DNA of 64,000 nucleotides from Hexactinellida sp. DTS-2022. Lineage: Eukaryota > Porifera > Hexactinellida. Shown piece by piece: positions 46,101 to 56,184 of this stretch. The stretch is from positions 4,030,001 through 4,094,000 of the forward strand of contig JAPNXP010000013.1 in assembly GCA_028753945.1 (NCBI GenBank). The letters are read 5' to 3'. The translations under genes and the position numbers were made by a program. Position 1 is the stretch's first letter, and every line of letters begins with the position of its first letter. Under the pieces are notes generated by a model. The model saw only the letters and a list, made by a program, of their open reading frames with translations, made no database searches and was not told where the DNA came from.

Positions 46101-46166
46101 CCGTACTACCCCGCGTACGGAGCCTACGGGTACCCGCCCTATGGGTACCAACCCCCTCCCCAATAA
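37181..46166 (+). CDS. PDCD6IP: ALIX / PDCD6IP orthologue (Bro1-V-Pro-rich adaptor)
   Basis: Seven coding exons: 37181-37441, 43056-43397, 43763-44182, 44495-44880, 44946-45060, 45123-45278 and 45330-46166. They join in frame to a predicted 838 residues (human about 868). ALIX is a cytosolic ESCRT adaptor that links ESCRT-I and ESCRT-III (CHMP4) in endosomal sorting, cytokinetic abscission and membrane repair. Residues 1 to about 355 are the Bro1 domain (start MAGFQFLSP; DKHE; FTWQDSFNVGG; LMLAQAQEAFFLKAT). About 360-715 form the helical V domain, with the conserved EEGSKFYGDL segment near 674-682. From about 720 there is a Pro/Tyr/Gln-rich tail with YYPGYPVYG-type repeats. I find no PSAP/PTAP motif. 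Exons are GC-rich against AT-rich surroundings. The start is chosen from homology and the absence of any upstream in-frame exon. Introns 1 and 5 appear to be GC-AG. No break is seen. Confidence 0.95.
37479..37927. mobile_element. hAT-like element with CGAACGAATATTCG repeats
   Basis: Ends TAGGACTGAAACGA and its complement, with a perfect 8-bp duplication ATTATAAA (37471-37478, 37928-37935). Subterminal AACGAACGAATATTCGAATA motifs lie at both ends. It begins only 37 bases into ALIX intron 1. No transposase frame. Confidence 0.9.
38617..39937. mobile_element. hAT-like element, larger member of GGCGCCAGG family
   Basis: The ends are CGTGCGCGGAGCCAGG and the complement of CAGGCTCGGCGCCAGAGG. The flank ACCACCAC (38609-38616) matches ACCAACAC (39938-39945) in 7 of 8. 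The left interior matches 6836-7331. A second element is nested at 39196-39480. No intact frame. Confidence 0.7.
39196..39480. mobile_element. Nested hAT-like MITE (CAGAGGCGGATCC ends)
   Basis: CAGAGGCGGATCCGG with a G run at the left, and CTGGATCCGCCACTG at the right. The flanking 8-mers do not match, so one side may be decayed. Interior GGGGGTTATCCCCCAGACCCC palindromic stretch. Confidence 0.7.
40235..40800 (+). repeat. Hairpin-rich dispersed family, 3' half
   Basis: ACGAGCCCTTTGGTCTCGGT, CGCTTTGCGACAGATCGGTG, GGCCGCTACGCGGGC. Then two tandem copies of an approximately 125-bp ATACCCGTTAATAGCTAACT...GTAAACAACAA segment, and an end (CA)n CAATCGAGATTTAATAATAT. Confidence 0.75.
40826..41122. 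mobile_element. 8-bp-TSD MITE with CTTAGTTGTTTAATACG ends, copy 1
   Basis: CTAAGTTGACTAATACG and the complement of CTTAGTTGTTTAATACG; perfect duplication CTATTAAA (40818-40825, 41123-41130). TACGTAATACG palindromes inside. Second copy at 58891. Confidence 0.88.
41156..42545 (-). repeat. Hairpin-rich dispersed family, full-length copy
   Basis: Read on the minus strand from 42545, it starts CGCGCTTCGCTCGCTAGG and CCAACCGCTTTGCGGTTGGT. The 5' body follows, interrupted by the MITE at 41911-42365. Then come ACGAGCCCTTCGGTCTCGGT, the GGCCGCTATCGGCC hairpin, and CGGACAAACAAACACACAAA, ending in AACAATATAGATAA. Without the MITE it is about 930 bp. The 94-, 63- and 68-residue frames here are not genes. 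Confidence 0.8.
41911..42365. mobile_element. MITE with approximately 125-bp inverted repeats
   Basis: TTATAATAAGGCCTGTTCAT at the left and its complement at the right. The match continues through ACCATGGATGTCGGTTAAG and TTAGAGATAATTAACCAA, making arms of about 120-125 bp around a unique centre of about 215 bp. The palindromic TTATAA at both edges hides the exact duplication (TA, TTA or TTATAA). It is inserted in the dispersed repeat, whose joint TAGGTC is visible on both sides. Confidence 0.85.
42550..42694. mobile_element. hAT-like MITE (GGCGGCGCCAGG ends)
   Basis: CAGAGGCGGCGCCAGGATTTT to TCTGGCGCCGCCACTG; perfect duplication GTTGATAT (42542-42549, 42695-42702). Same family as the MITEs in the foldback arms. 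Confidence 0.9.
45061..45122 (+). other. ALIX intron 5: 62 bp, apparent GC-AG
   Basis: AAG|GCGAGT donor, ATATAG|GTTGTG acceptor. The join gives ADK-VVND, matching the family alignment. An ATA|GTGTAT donor 12 bases downstream is also in frame and would add four residues, so GC-AG is likely but not certain. The other short introns are 44881-44945 (65 bp) and 45279-45329 (51 bp), both GT-AG; introns 2 (43398-43762) and 3 (44183-44494) are GT-AG too. Confidence 0.7.
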
Positions 46167-47118
46167 CAACTGTGTGTCTGAATTCCAATCGGTTCAATAC
46201 ATTAGTTATGTAGTGTCTTAGGCCTAACTGTTTTTACTAATGTGAATAATCACTGATAAGTAGTAGCTACGTATATTGTAAAGAAACTGATTAGGCCAAA
46301 CTATTGAGTGGTTGTACTTCTACGTATAGTTAGTGTTTGATGCTCCAGATAAGATATTATATTATATTATATTATGTATTGATGTTTATGTATGTTATAA
46401 TTTATTGTTTATAGAAAAAGAGTTATGAGCGTAATATTTAGGATGTACAGTCAACTCTCGTTTATAAGCGGATAGTAATTATTGCATTTAGTTGGAAATT
46501 CTTTAATTAAGCATACGAGTTATTATTTAAACATTTCAGTAACTTAATTTATGTCATGAATATCTACGTGTTTAGTTTTACTCCATTTTTACGGCGCGAA
46601 ATATGTTCTTTATTCGAATTTAGTTATCTTAACGCATTAAATTCACTCGCTTATATATTGATCCCAAAGGTTTAGAAAAAATGTTATTGAAATAATCGAG
46701 TTTTATTAATTATTGAAGGTTGCAATTGCCCTCACAAAATTACCATAATGATTCTTTCGTGCGCCCACCTAAGTCTATAAATCCTGGCTGGATTTTCACC
46801 GAGGGATACGGACAGTTTGTTACGCGAACAATACATATGTATATTTCATAATGATCTTAATTTGATTTGAGGGTAACAAAAAAGCAACAATATTCTAAAA
46901 TGAAGTGTATATAAATTATTTATTTATTTTAGAATTGAAGAGATTATACTTAGATTGCTTTACTAAGTTTACTTCAACAAAACCTTGTTCTCGTTTGAAT
47001 GCAACAATGAATTTCCAAATATTTTATGATGGCAGCCTATGGTAGAGTTATAGGAGCGATGCACAGGGTCTAAATTGGCATATGGTAAATAATAGGCATT
47101 TTTATGCATCTTATATGT
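46167..47118 (+). other. ALIX 3' flank, no gene seen
   Basis: AT-rich sequence with no recognised repeat or coding signal. It should contain the 3' UTR. I see no canonical AATAAA close to the stop and cannot place the polyadenylation site. Confidence 0.5.
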
Positions 47119-48165
47119 ATACTAGAGCGCTTCGCCCGCTAGGTCGCTTCGCTGCGGAACACAACCACACACCAACCGCAAAGCGGTTGGTGAGTGATTT
47201 ATTAACATACTTCTAACATTGATTGTAAAGCGTAATTAAATAGGCCTAAAATAGTCATATTTGTTGAAGGGACACGAGACGGTTAAAGTGACACGAAGCG
47301 GTTAATTAGAATAACTAGCGCCTAGAATGGTTAAATAATAAAAAAGAGTGTCAATTTCAGATGTTTGTGCAATATTATCTGCCCTACAACATTTCGATCT
47401 TGAATGTCCAGACTGATCACATGCACATCGTTCACAGATTAAACATGTCCGAGAGCTCACTGAAATGGGATCACTTTGGGAGGCTAATCTAACAAAATAT
47501 CCATAATACGAGCCCTTCGGTCTCGGTCGCTTTGCGACGGATCGGTGCTACGCACCTCAAGTTAACAGCCGCTGTGCGGCCTTACTTCTCACCCTTTCCA
47601 GTGGCGTATCCAGGGGGGGTGCTCAGGGTGCTAGAGCACCCCCCTTAGCTGGGTGATCAAGCAAGGCTGTATTAATAGTCAGATGGGCTTCGGTGCAGGC
47701 CTAAGTTTCAACACCCATAGCACCCCCCTTAAATTCGGCCCTTAGTACCCCCCTTATGAAAATCCTGGATACGCCACTGCTTTCCACCATGGAAAATGGT
47801 AGTAAGGGACGTTATATACATCCCTTTATAATATTTCCATAGTTTTAACTTGTTTTTCATATTCAAAATGTATAAATGCGAAATTTGTGTTCAGCATAGT
47901 ACTTGTTTACCTATAATACCCATTGAAAGCTAAATTCTAGGTTGATTTTGAATTCATTAATTTGTTTACCTATTTTGTGTAAACAACAACAATAAATATT
48001 CATATTAGAAATTTATAAACGCGAAATTCGAAATCAGCATACTTGTTTACCTATTATAACATTTGGAAGTTAGATTATATCTCAATTATAAAAGCGGTTT
48101 CTATTCCCCCATCATTTTAATACAATCCGGACAAACACATAATCACACAACAATCGAGTTTTAAT
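47119..48165 (+). repeat. Hairpin-rich dispersed family, full-length copy
   Basis: It starts CTAGAGCGCTTCGCCCGCTA, has CCAACCGCAAAGCGGTTGG, a diverged 5' body, ACGAGCCCTTCGGTCTCGGT at 47509, and ends CAATCGAGTTTTAATAATAC at the start of the next copy. A MITE is inserted at 47599-47779. Confidence 0.78.
47599..47779. mobile_element. hAT-like MITE (CAGTGGCGTATCCAGG ends)
   Basis: CAGTGGCGTATCCAGG and its complement CCTGGATACGCCACTG are perfect over 16 bases. CTTTC is repeated on both sides, a shorter or shifted duplication. It sits inside the dispersed repeat at 47119-48165. Confidence 0.82.
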
Positions 48166-48167
48166 AA

Positions 48168-48995
48168 TACGAGCCCTTCGGTCTCGGTCGCTTTGCGACG
48201 GATTACTCTCTCACAAAAGTCGCTTTGCGACTTTTGTTCGTTCGTGTTAGGCACTACGCGATACAATTAACGGCCGCTTTGCGGCCTTTCCCTCCCCAAA
48301 AGTATCACATTAATAATGAATTTTAATAGCTCAATAAATTTCAGTTGCACGATAAGAAAGCTCGAATTAAAATAATACTAAAAGAAAAACAGGCAATAGA
48401 ATAGACAAATGATTGATTGGTTAAATGAATTAATTTTCAATCAATCAAATTGGAGCCTCAGAAAATATTTCTATTATGCACATTCTATTTATACTAATTG
48501 GTGAAATCTGCTAATCCATACTAACAAACCCTCGAATTTTATTGGCTAAAACTGGATTATTACACTTGCACATTGCTATACCTGTGTTAGTACGATACAC
48601 TATTTATGGTTGATTAGTGTAGGGACTAATTAATTAACTGTGTCACAATCAGAAGAAAAATGGGAATTCGTGAACTGCTATCAGGTGTAGAAATTTAGTG
48701 TACGTCTAATGCTTTGAATTTTCTACAGATCGGAGCAAAATTGGTAAGCTAGTACAAAATATCTGTTTTTCGCAACTGTGACGTCATAAACCCGTTATTT
48801 TATTTCAAAAACCAATAGATCGTTGTCGCAGTACAAAATTATCCCTGTATACAAATTTTCAGCTTTCTAGGACTCGTAGTCTTTCCAATTAATTCTGGAC
48901 AAACAAACACACAAACAAACAAACAAACAAACACACAAACAAACAAACAAACAAACAAACAAACACACACACACAGACAACAATTTCGCTTTTAA
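48168..48995 (+). repeat. Hairpin-rich family, variant with extra AAAGTCGC hairpin
   Basis: ACGAGCCCTTCGGTCTCGGT, then the hairpin ACAAAAGTCGCTTTGCGACT, CACTACGCGATACAATTAAC and GGCCGCTTTGCGGCC. A body shared with 55210-55560 and 60240-60535 follows, and the end is (CAAA)n, CAATTTCGCTTTTAATATAT AGAT. It abuts the previous copy directly. Confidence 0.78.
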
Positions 48996-49416
48996 TATAT
49001 AGATAGATAGATTAGTTTCGAAACTATGTATTTTCGAGCTAAAGTTTCCCTATATTTTCTCACCTATTTGTTACATGCCTCTGTCCCTTCTTCGGAAAAT
49101 TCCTTTAAGTCAAATCCAGAATAGACTCACGAGTCACGAATCAATTCCTCAGAGTTGGCTAATAATTTGTGTAGAGTGGTGTGATACTCGCGAAGGGAAA
49201 TGAATCTAAAATCAATAGATCCGTAGGTGTCTGCACTTTTCCCAACTCCACTGTCTTCACTTTCTACTGGAATTATTCACTTTGAGTATAGCAGCAAGTT
49301 GAGTATAGTATATCTTTGCTAATGCTGGTCGATGGGGAATTGCAATAGTAGATAATACACACTCTAAAAAACTAGTTTCGTCAGAAGATGTCCTTCGAGC
49401 TACGTTTCCTGTAGAG

Positions 49417-49568
49417 CAGGGTTTTTTATGGTTGAGACCTTGGTGTAATTCAGCGCGGCCTTGGTGTAACTCAACATTGCAGCGGCCGCGGCCGACCCGA
49501 ATCGTAGTGTAACTCCAAAAAATCTTGGTGCAAAATTAACACCAAGATCGGCCTTAAAAAAACCCCTG
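49417..49568. mobile_element. hAT-like MITE (CAGGG(G)TTTTTT ends)
   Basis: CAGGGTTTTTTATGG at the left and the complement of CAGGGGTTTTTTTAAGG at the right; CTGTAGAG (49409-49416) and GTGTAGAG (49569-49576) match in 7 of 8. Interior CTTGGTGTAA repeats in both orientations. Bases 49000-49400 hold no firm gene signal. Confidence 0.8.
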
Positions 49569-49619
49569 GTGTAGAGGTCGTTACACCACTTGAGCCTGGT
49601 CTACCAAGACTTTTTCTTT

Positions 49620-50455
49620 CTAATCTTTGTGTGTGGCAGTGCACATTTGACTACTTGCACCTCCGGAACCAGAAAGGATTGCCGCCATCTTTCCGTCGAA
49701 CATGGATCGAATAATATCGATAACAACTAGACCTCTATCGAGAGATACACCCGTTCCGAGCTTAGCTGTTTCAGGCAGTGTTTGCCAGAAAAGACCACCC
49801 CGGAAAAAACCCCATGGAAAAAACCTGAAAAAACCGGTTTTTTCACCCCGGAAAAGGGCACTAAATTTGGAAAAAACATTTATGACCATATATGGCAACA
49901 CTGCATGCCCATCTATGGTATGCTTCTATATGCAAGAGACAAATTTTCTAATGAGATTCTACACTTCTAGTGTACCGATTGTTAAATTTGGGACTTTTGA
50001 GAATGGGTCACTTCCCTAATGTTAAACTATGGTTAGTGGATTAACCACTGAATACACTGATAATAAGTCTGATATACTTATATGATATGTTTACTAATAC
50101 GAAGTACCAAAGGTGCTAGGTGAAAGCTGATAAGTGTGGTATACAGGAATTCTTCGATACCAAATAATCATTTTAAAGTAATCTGACCATATGAAAGATA
50201 TCAAATTGTGGAATATGCATTTACTTACTATAGACAGTAAAATAGTAACCGCACTGTCACCGAAATATATTAATCATGCGTGGGCCAGTAAATAGAAAAA
50301 GGCAGAAAAGTCCAGAAAAGGGCGGTTTTTTCCGAACACTGGTTTCAGGATTGATCATATCTTCCATAAATTTCCTGATATTATCTTTACATTCTTCGCG
50401 CCACGAAGAAAATGGGTCTCTGTGAGAATGGGGAATTGGGTGAGTTATTTATCCA
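49620..50455 (-). pseudogene. Unidentified coding fragment split by a MITE
   Basis: On the minus strand, about 50455-50350 followed directly by 49767-49620 gives an open frame. It includes FSSWREECKDNIRKFMED, ETAKLGTGVSLDRG, VIDIIRSMFDGKMAAILSG and SSQMCTATHKD. The reading is continuous only if the MITE at 49776-50341 and one copy of its duplication are removed. That, and the protein-like composition, argue for a real former gene, perhaps transposon-derived. I do not recognise the family. The frame stops just after CTATHKD (about 49620), so it is a fragment. Confidence 0.55.
49776..50341. mobile_element. hAT-like element with CAGTGTT ends
   Basis: CAGTGTTTG... and the complement of CAGTGTTCGGAAAAAACCG; perfect duplication GTTTCAGG (49768-49775, 50342-50349). 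GGAAAAAACC motifs near both ends, AT-rich centre without a transposase. Confidence 0.9.
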
Positions 50456-50535
50456 AACAACCGTGTTCGATTTTGTTTGGATGGAGATTGGCTTAAAGCA
50501 AAATAGAATGAAATTCTTTGTGTTTGTGTAAGTTC

Positions 50536-50655
50536 CAGGGCCGGCGCCACCGGGGGTGTCCGGACACCCACTGCCTCAGGGAAATGAAGCGGTGCTTGGA
50601 CAGTGACACCCACTACACCCACACCTCATAATACGTGCCGCCGGCAATGGTGTTG
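50536..50655. mobile_element. Possible hAT-like MITE remnant (CAGGGCCGGCGCCACC)
   Basis: CAGGGCCGGCGCCACCGGGG resembles a typical hAT MITE terminus. The expected complement is only partly seen (GTGCCGCCGGCA near 50635-50646). Ends not established. Confidence 0.4.
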
Positions 50656-50701
50656 ATGTGTTGTTGGTTATAGATATTATGGTAATCAGAGCCATCTAGG
50701 C

Positions 50702-50844
50702 CAGGGGTCGGCAACCTGTGGTCCGCGGACCCCTTGGGGGTCCGAAAAATCTCGAGATTTGTATTACGCGTAATGGGAGGGGGTCCGCATAGTGTTTAAT
50801 ATTTGTTATAGGGGGTCCGCGTGACAAAAGGTTGGGAAACGCTG
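50702..50844. mobile_element. hAT-like MITE (CAGGGGTCGGCAACCT ends)
   Basis: CAGGGGTCGGCAACCTGTGG and the complement of CAGCGTTTCCCAACCTTTTG; perfect duplication ATCTAGGC (50694-50701, 50845-50852). Several GGGGGTCCGC motifs inside. Confidence 0.9.
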
Positions 50845-50962
50845 ATCTAGGCCATCAGCATGCAGCAATTCTAAACGTTAACGGGAATTCTTCGCTGGAA
50901 GATTTCTAGTATATAAATTCTCCCCAAGGTTTGTTGAACTTGAAGGAAATACGAAGTGTATA

Positions 50963-51088
50963 CAGGGCCGGAATTAAGGTCTTCGTAGGCCCTAGGGAGT
51001 TTGAGGATACCAGGCAGCAATTAGGCGCCAAATTATTCGTAGGCCCTAGGCACAGTGCCTACTGTGCCTATTGGATAATCCGGCCCTG
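50963..51088. mobile_element. hAT-like MITE (CAGGGCCGGA ends)
   Basis: CAGGGCCGGAATTA and the complement of CAGGGCCGGATTATCC; perfect duplication AGTGTATA (50955-50962, 51089-51096). TCGTAGGCCCTAGG appears twice inside. Confidence 0.9.
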
Positions 51089-51888
51089 AGTGTATACACC
51101 GATTGGCTGTATTGTGTCTGGTACAAGTGTATAGAAGGCCGCGAGATCAAGATTTTCTTAGACCTGCTACATTGCTGTATGAAGGAAAGATAACATTTTG
51201 TGGGATCAATGTTTGGCGAAGTTGTGTGTAAATTCTTCTATCCACTCCAACTAAATCGAGCACGAATAATGCTTTATCTAGTGGACGACTTTATCTACTA
51301 GGTAACTGAATCCAACATTAGCTACTATTTCTTTTAGTCAGGTCGCTTAACATCGATTTCGGGAAACGCTGGACAAAAGCACCAAATTTTTTATACGTAA
51401 TCTTTATGACCCCGGCAACAAATTTTTCCGCGGCCCCACGACGAACGGATACATTTTCGATGTTATCTTGGACTTTTAAAATTGCGGCTCTCTACTAAAT
51501 CGCCGGTATTACCCCGAACGGCAACTTTCCAAAATCAACTCTGGTCTACTTTTAAAGACCAGATTCGTTGTCCACATGAAATTCCCCGTCGTTTAAGGGG
51601 TCACTTGCCCATAGTTTATCCCTAGCAACGCAATAATGTCTCAGGAATGTGACAACATTACTTTCTCAAAATTTGTCCTAAACCTATCGAGTGACCCCTT
51701 GTTCGACTCCCAACAGCTATCTGAGTCTAGTTATAAACATAGTGACACTCTAAATCGTTATCTGATGCTGTTTACGACAATTTCCTTTGTTATCATTACA
51801 GTATATTCTCTCTAATAGTCCACCAGTGGGTAAAAGGACCCAGGTGGACTATTAGAGAACATGGACCATTAAAGAATTTAGCCTTAAG

Positions 51889-52042
51889 CAGAGGCGGAGC
51901 CAGGATTTTCAGGTAGGGGAGCTGAGGGGACCATTTGGGATTTCAGGGGGGGCCACACTGTACAACATTGTTACTCTAGGGGGGGGGCAGCCTCAAAAGA
52001 GGGGGGGCATGGCCCCCTGGCCCACCCCTGGCGCCGCCACTG
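51889..52042. mobile_element. hAT-like MITE in left arm of foldback copy 2
   Basis: CAGAGGCGGAGCCAGG to GGCGCCGCCACTG, GCCTTAAG on both sides (51881-51888, 52043-52050). Same site as in the other three arms. Confidence 0.85.
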
Positions 52043-52639
52043 GCCTTAAGTAACATCAAATATAAGTAATTACTAATATACGTTTTAGTTAAAGTATATT
52101 AGAACTCGGTTAAGAGCCCTGGGAAACAAGAAAAGGTACGTACTAACTGAGGTACGTATTATCTGTATACATAATCCACAAGCCGAAATACTGACTTGTT
52201 TGATGTATAAATACGATGTAGGGTATTCAAGTCTTTAACATACTTAATAACGATGAGATTAAACTATTTAGTTTTGACATACTGACTTAAACCAATTACT
52301 AACTGAGTTCTGTTAATAGTTTTCTAGAGTACGTACTAACCGATTTAAAATACAAGTATATTTATTTACTTGGGAATAGAAATTGGTACGTCTTATCAGA
52401 GGTACGTCATATCTGAGTACGTATTAACCGAATCATTTATAGTGGATCAAATAGGAGGAAAAATCGGCTAATAGAGTATGTAGTATCCGAAAGTACGTCT
52501 TAAGACTCGTAACCCTACTTCATGCAGTTGCAGGAACAGTAAATTTGCTTTCGATGATTTCGTGAGTGTGTAATTTGTCGGGACCTAGCAGCAATATTTC
52601 TAAAAACTCTGATAAGTTAACTAAAAGATTTTAGAGCTT

Positions 52640-52995
52640 AAGTCCAGTATATCTATTATTAAAACTTGATTGTTATTTGTTTGTTTGTTTGTGTGTTTGT
52701 CCGGATTGTATTTAGGGAATCGAAACCGTATTTATAATTAAGATATAAACTAACTTCCAGATGTCATAATAGGTAAACAAATTAATTAAAATTCAAAATC
52801 AACCTATAAGTTAGCTTCCAACGGGTATTATTGGTAAACAAGTTAAAACTATGGAAAATGGTAGAAAGGCTTGTTATAACATCCACTACCATTTTGCATG
52901 GTAGCAAGGATGATGAGTAAGGCCGCATAGCGGCCGTTAACTTGAGATGTGTAGCACCGATCCGTCGGAAAGCGACCGAGACCGAAGAGCTCGTC
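52640..52995 (-). repeat. Hairpin-rich family, 3' half (in foldback copy 2 centre)
   Basis: Reverse complement of 29437-29785, from the TTTTAATAATAGATATAC end (52643) to the GGTCTCGGTCGCTTTCCGAC start (about 52970-52990). Confidence 0.78.
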
Positions 52996-53293
52996 ACCAT
53001 TATGTGTTAAGTGCCCAGACTGTTTCTAGCTACACTCAGTTCTCTCTAAACGTCCACTTCTCTATTTGCCCACCTTAATTAGTTTCGATGTTATTTAAGC
53101 TAACGTCCACATGGGCCCCCTAACTACAGATGGACTAGTAAAGACCAGATTTTATAACGTATTACTTACGTACAGTTCATACTCCCTAATAGTTTATATG
53201 GACTCTATATATTCTCGATTATATTTGCTTGCACTAATATACTTTAACTAAAACGTATATTAGTAATTACTTATATTTGATGTTACTTAAGGC

Positions 53294-53453
53294 CAGTGGC
53301 GGCGCCAGGGGTGGGCCAGGGGGCCATGCCCCCCCCTCTTTTGAGGCTGCCCCCCCCCCCCCTAGTGTAACAATGTTGTACAGTGTGGCCCCCCCCTGAA
53401 ATCCCAACTGGTCCCCTCAGCTCCCCTACTTGAAAATCCTGGCTCCGCTTCTG
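53294..53453. mobile_element. hAT-like MITE in right arm of foldback copy 2
   Basis: CAGTGGCGGCGCCAGG to TGGCTCCGCTTCTG, flanked by CTTAAGGC (53286-53293, 53454-53461). Its C run is longer than in copy 1. Confidence 0.85.
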
Positions 53454-54228
53454 CTTAAGGCTAAATTCTTTAATGGTCCATGTTCTCTAATAGTCCACCT
53501 GGGTCCTTTTACCCACTGGTGGACTATTAGAGAGAATATACTGTAATGATAACAAAGGAAATTGTCGTAAACAGCATCAGATAACGATTTAGAGTGTCAC
53601 TATGTTTATAACTAGACTCAGATAGCTGTTGGGATCGAACAAGGGGTCACTCGATAGGTTTAGGACAAATTTTGAGAAAGGAATGTTGTCACATTCCTGA
53701 GACATTATTGCGTTGCTAGGGATAAACTATGGGCAAGTGACCCCTTAAACGACGGAGAATTTCATGTGGACAACGAATCTGGTCTTTAAAAGTAGACCAG
53801 AGTTGATTTTGGAAAGTTGCCGTTCGGTGTAATACCGGCGATTTAGTAGAGAGCCGCAATTTTAAAAGTCCAAGATAACATCGAAAATGTATCCGTTCGT
53901 CGTGGGGCCGCGGAAAAATTTGATGCCGGGGTCATAAAGATTACGTATAAAAAATTTGGTGCTTTTGTCCAGCGTTTCCCGAAATCGATGTTAAGCGACC
54001 TGACTATTTAGCAACATTGGAAACCTGCTGTTGTCTTCTTCATTGGCTAAAAGTTGCAATGATGGAGAAGCACTCGAAGGCGCCCACAGACCCCTAAAAA
54101 TACACACAATTGTTGTAAGGAAATTTGGTAAACAGTGGAGCGAGCATCCCTACTGAATTTTAATTTTGGGCTATTCAACCCTATTTTGATGCATTTGGGC
54201 TATATAAGAACGAGACTCACTAGATGTT

Positions 54229-54412
54229 AACTGTGCCGACTAAACTATAGTATAGTAGCCCAGTTCTAATCTTACTGCCTTTATTATTATTATGTTTATT
54301 TTTACTGTGCCGTCTATACTTTAGTATAGTGGCCCAGTATTGAAATGACTGCCTTTATAATTATTATTTCTGTGCCGACTATACTATAGTATAGTGGCCC
54401 AGTTCTAATCTT
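54229..54412. repeat. Palindromic minisatellite, 3 copies, inverted
   Basis: CTGTGCCGAC, the ACTATACTATAGTATAGT palindrome (with substitutions in copies 1 and 2), then GGCCCAGTTCTAATCTTACTGCC, separated by (ATT)n. It is the same unit as at 22998 in opposite orientation. Confidence 0.83.
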
Positions 54413-55210
54413 AGAGCTTTGGTATATTATTATTACAAGCTGCTCGTCCGCGCTACGCACGTTCTTACAACTTGCACTCGGGCCTGCGGCCCTCGCTTGT
54501 ATTCAAACACATGCCTTTTCAAAATTAAATGCCGGTTGTATTTATTTAATTAATTAATTAATTAAATACAACCTGCTCCAATAGACGTAATGCAAATTGA
54601 TTAATGCATGTGCGTGATTCAGCTTAAACTGAATCTAGGCGCCTATTAAAAAATGTCGGCTATGTAACGAAAAATTAAAAAATTATATACCCCCTTCCTA
54701 CATCTCGATTTTTTCCGTTTCTTTATAAAAAATGGACGGGCTGTAATACTTACCCCTTGCCATTACTTAAAATTCAAAGGCCCTATGCACAGGTTCATTA
54801 TATTACTGGGAATCATATGGGTATTATTTAGGTGACCGCTAGTGACACACGTAACAGTAATGCTATTGTTTCAGAGTAGGGTTGTGCCCCCCCCCTAAGC
54901 TGTCTATTTATATCCGCGAGCCACAGCCATAGGTATATAAGTATAAGAACAGAGCAAATATATGGGGAAATACTAATCAGCGATTCACGCCTGTCTGTAG
55001 AATATTTATGCTAATTAGAACTGACAATTTTCTAGATATTAACACATGTCCGTGTATAATAATATACCAACTCCAAATAGAAAATTAATTAAATATCAAT
55101 AAGGAACTGTACAACTCTGTGGATCCCTGACTTTGGGATGTGGAGAAGTTATTGAATTGATTGGTAATAATCAAATAGACACAATGGAATGTTAGAAATG
55201 TATGGGTAGA
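54413..55210. other. No gene; short palindromes only
   Basis: An ACAAGC...GCTTGT-bounded GC-rich stretch (54436-54502) with GGGCCTGCGGCCC, then a TTGTATTTATTTAATTAA palindrome (54536-54573). The remainder is AT-rich with no recognised coding, RNA or repeat signal. Confidence 0.5.
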
Positions 55211-55560
55211 CAGAGGGAACACAATAACTGATTGGATGAATGAAATTCCTCTCGACCAATTAAATCACAGTCTCAGAAAGGCATTCTAGTATAATGCACA
55301 CTTAATAATTGATACGGACACTAAAATCCTTTTATACTAATTGAATGCTAGCTGCTATTCCATACTGGAAAACCCTCGAATTTAATTGGCCAAAGTTTTG
55401 CCACCTTTAGGTAGGGAAGATGTGAATATTTTTCTTAGATATTAGAACTTGTTTCTAGATACAGTATTCCACACTCCCTGCCAAATTTCAACTCTTGTAG
55501 CTCTTACCAGTTCCTCAATCAATTCTGAACAAACAAACAAACAGACAAACAAACAAAAAC
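55210..55560 (+). repeat. Hairpin-rich family variant, 3' body and tail
   Basis: TGATTGGATGAATGAAAT, CTCAGAAAGGCATTCTA, AACCCTCGAATTTAATTGGC and a GAACAAACAAACAAACAGAC tail match 48410-48960 in order. The 5' part is absent. The tail is fused directly to half of an array hairpin (ATGCTGTCGGCACAGCTGC, 55565). Confidence 0.7.
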
Positions 55561-56184
55561 AAAAAATGCTGTCGGCACAGCTGCAATTTTGGATTTTTTT
55601 ATTTAGTCCGCATCCGCTCTACAGGCCAGAGTTAGATTTCCCCGGAACTAAATTTTTTAGCATCGGTGTCCCTGTTCAGATGTGCATCTCGAGCCAAATT
55701 TTTGAAAAACCATTTTTTTATACCACTTTGACACCTTTGAAAATTTGTCTGGTCCATAACTCAATAAATGTTTTACTAAACCCGAAACAAATTTGTATAA
55801 TGTGTATAATTCAAGCCATAAATGGGGGTTGAAATTTCTTTGTTTACTACCCACTTCAGTTTCAATAAAACTATTAAATCTAATTCTATTGTTTCAACTT
55901 GTAATAAATTAATAAATTCAAGTTGTTAAATCTTACACTATTGTTTAAACTTGCGATAAATATATTGATTTAACTTATAAATTCCAGCTGGCTTCTATTT
56001 AATTGTAGTATTACTATACTATACACAATGGATTAAATAAAATATAATAATATAAGGAATTTGTTAACTTAACTCAACTCACCGTGGATAACATTGTTAA
56101 AGTAATTAACGAATAATATAATTTATTATCAATACATAATGAATGAATGGCATTAAACTCATGATGGTTTAAGACACATTTTTA

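Larger units (their letters stand above)
51337..54004 (-). mobile_element. 2.67-kb foldback element, copy 2 (inverted)
   Basis: Same ends (GTCAGGTCGCTTAACATCGA) and TA flanks (51335-51336, 54005-54006) as copy 1. The unique centre is the reverse complement of copy 1: AGAACTCGGTTAAGAGCCCT follows the left arm here but precedes the right arm there. Differences are few single-base changes and homopolymer lengths. Bases 51100-51330 and 54007-54228 hold nothing recognisable. Confidence 0.87.

Noticed and set aside
45801..46221. Overlapping 122-130-residue frames in the ALIX last exon
   Set aside because: They are other-frame readings of the GC-rich Pro-rich coding sequence, without independent features.
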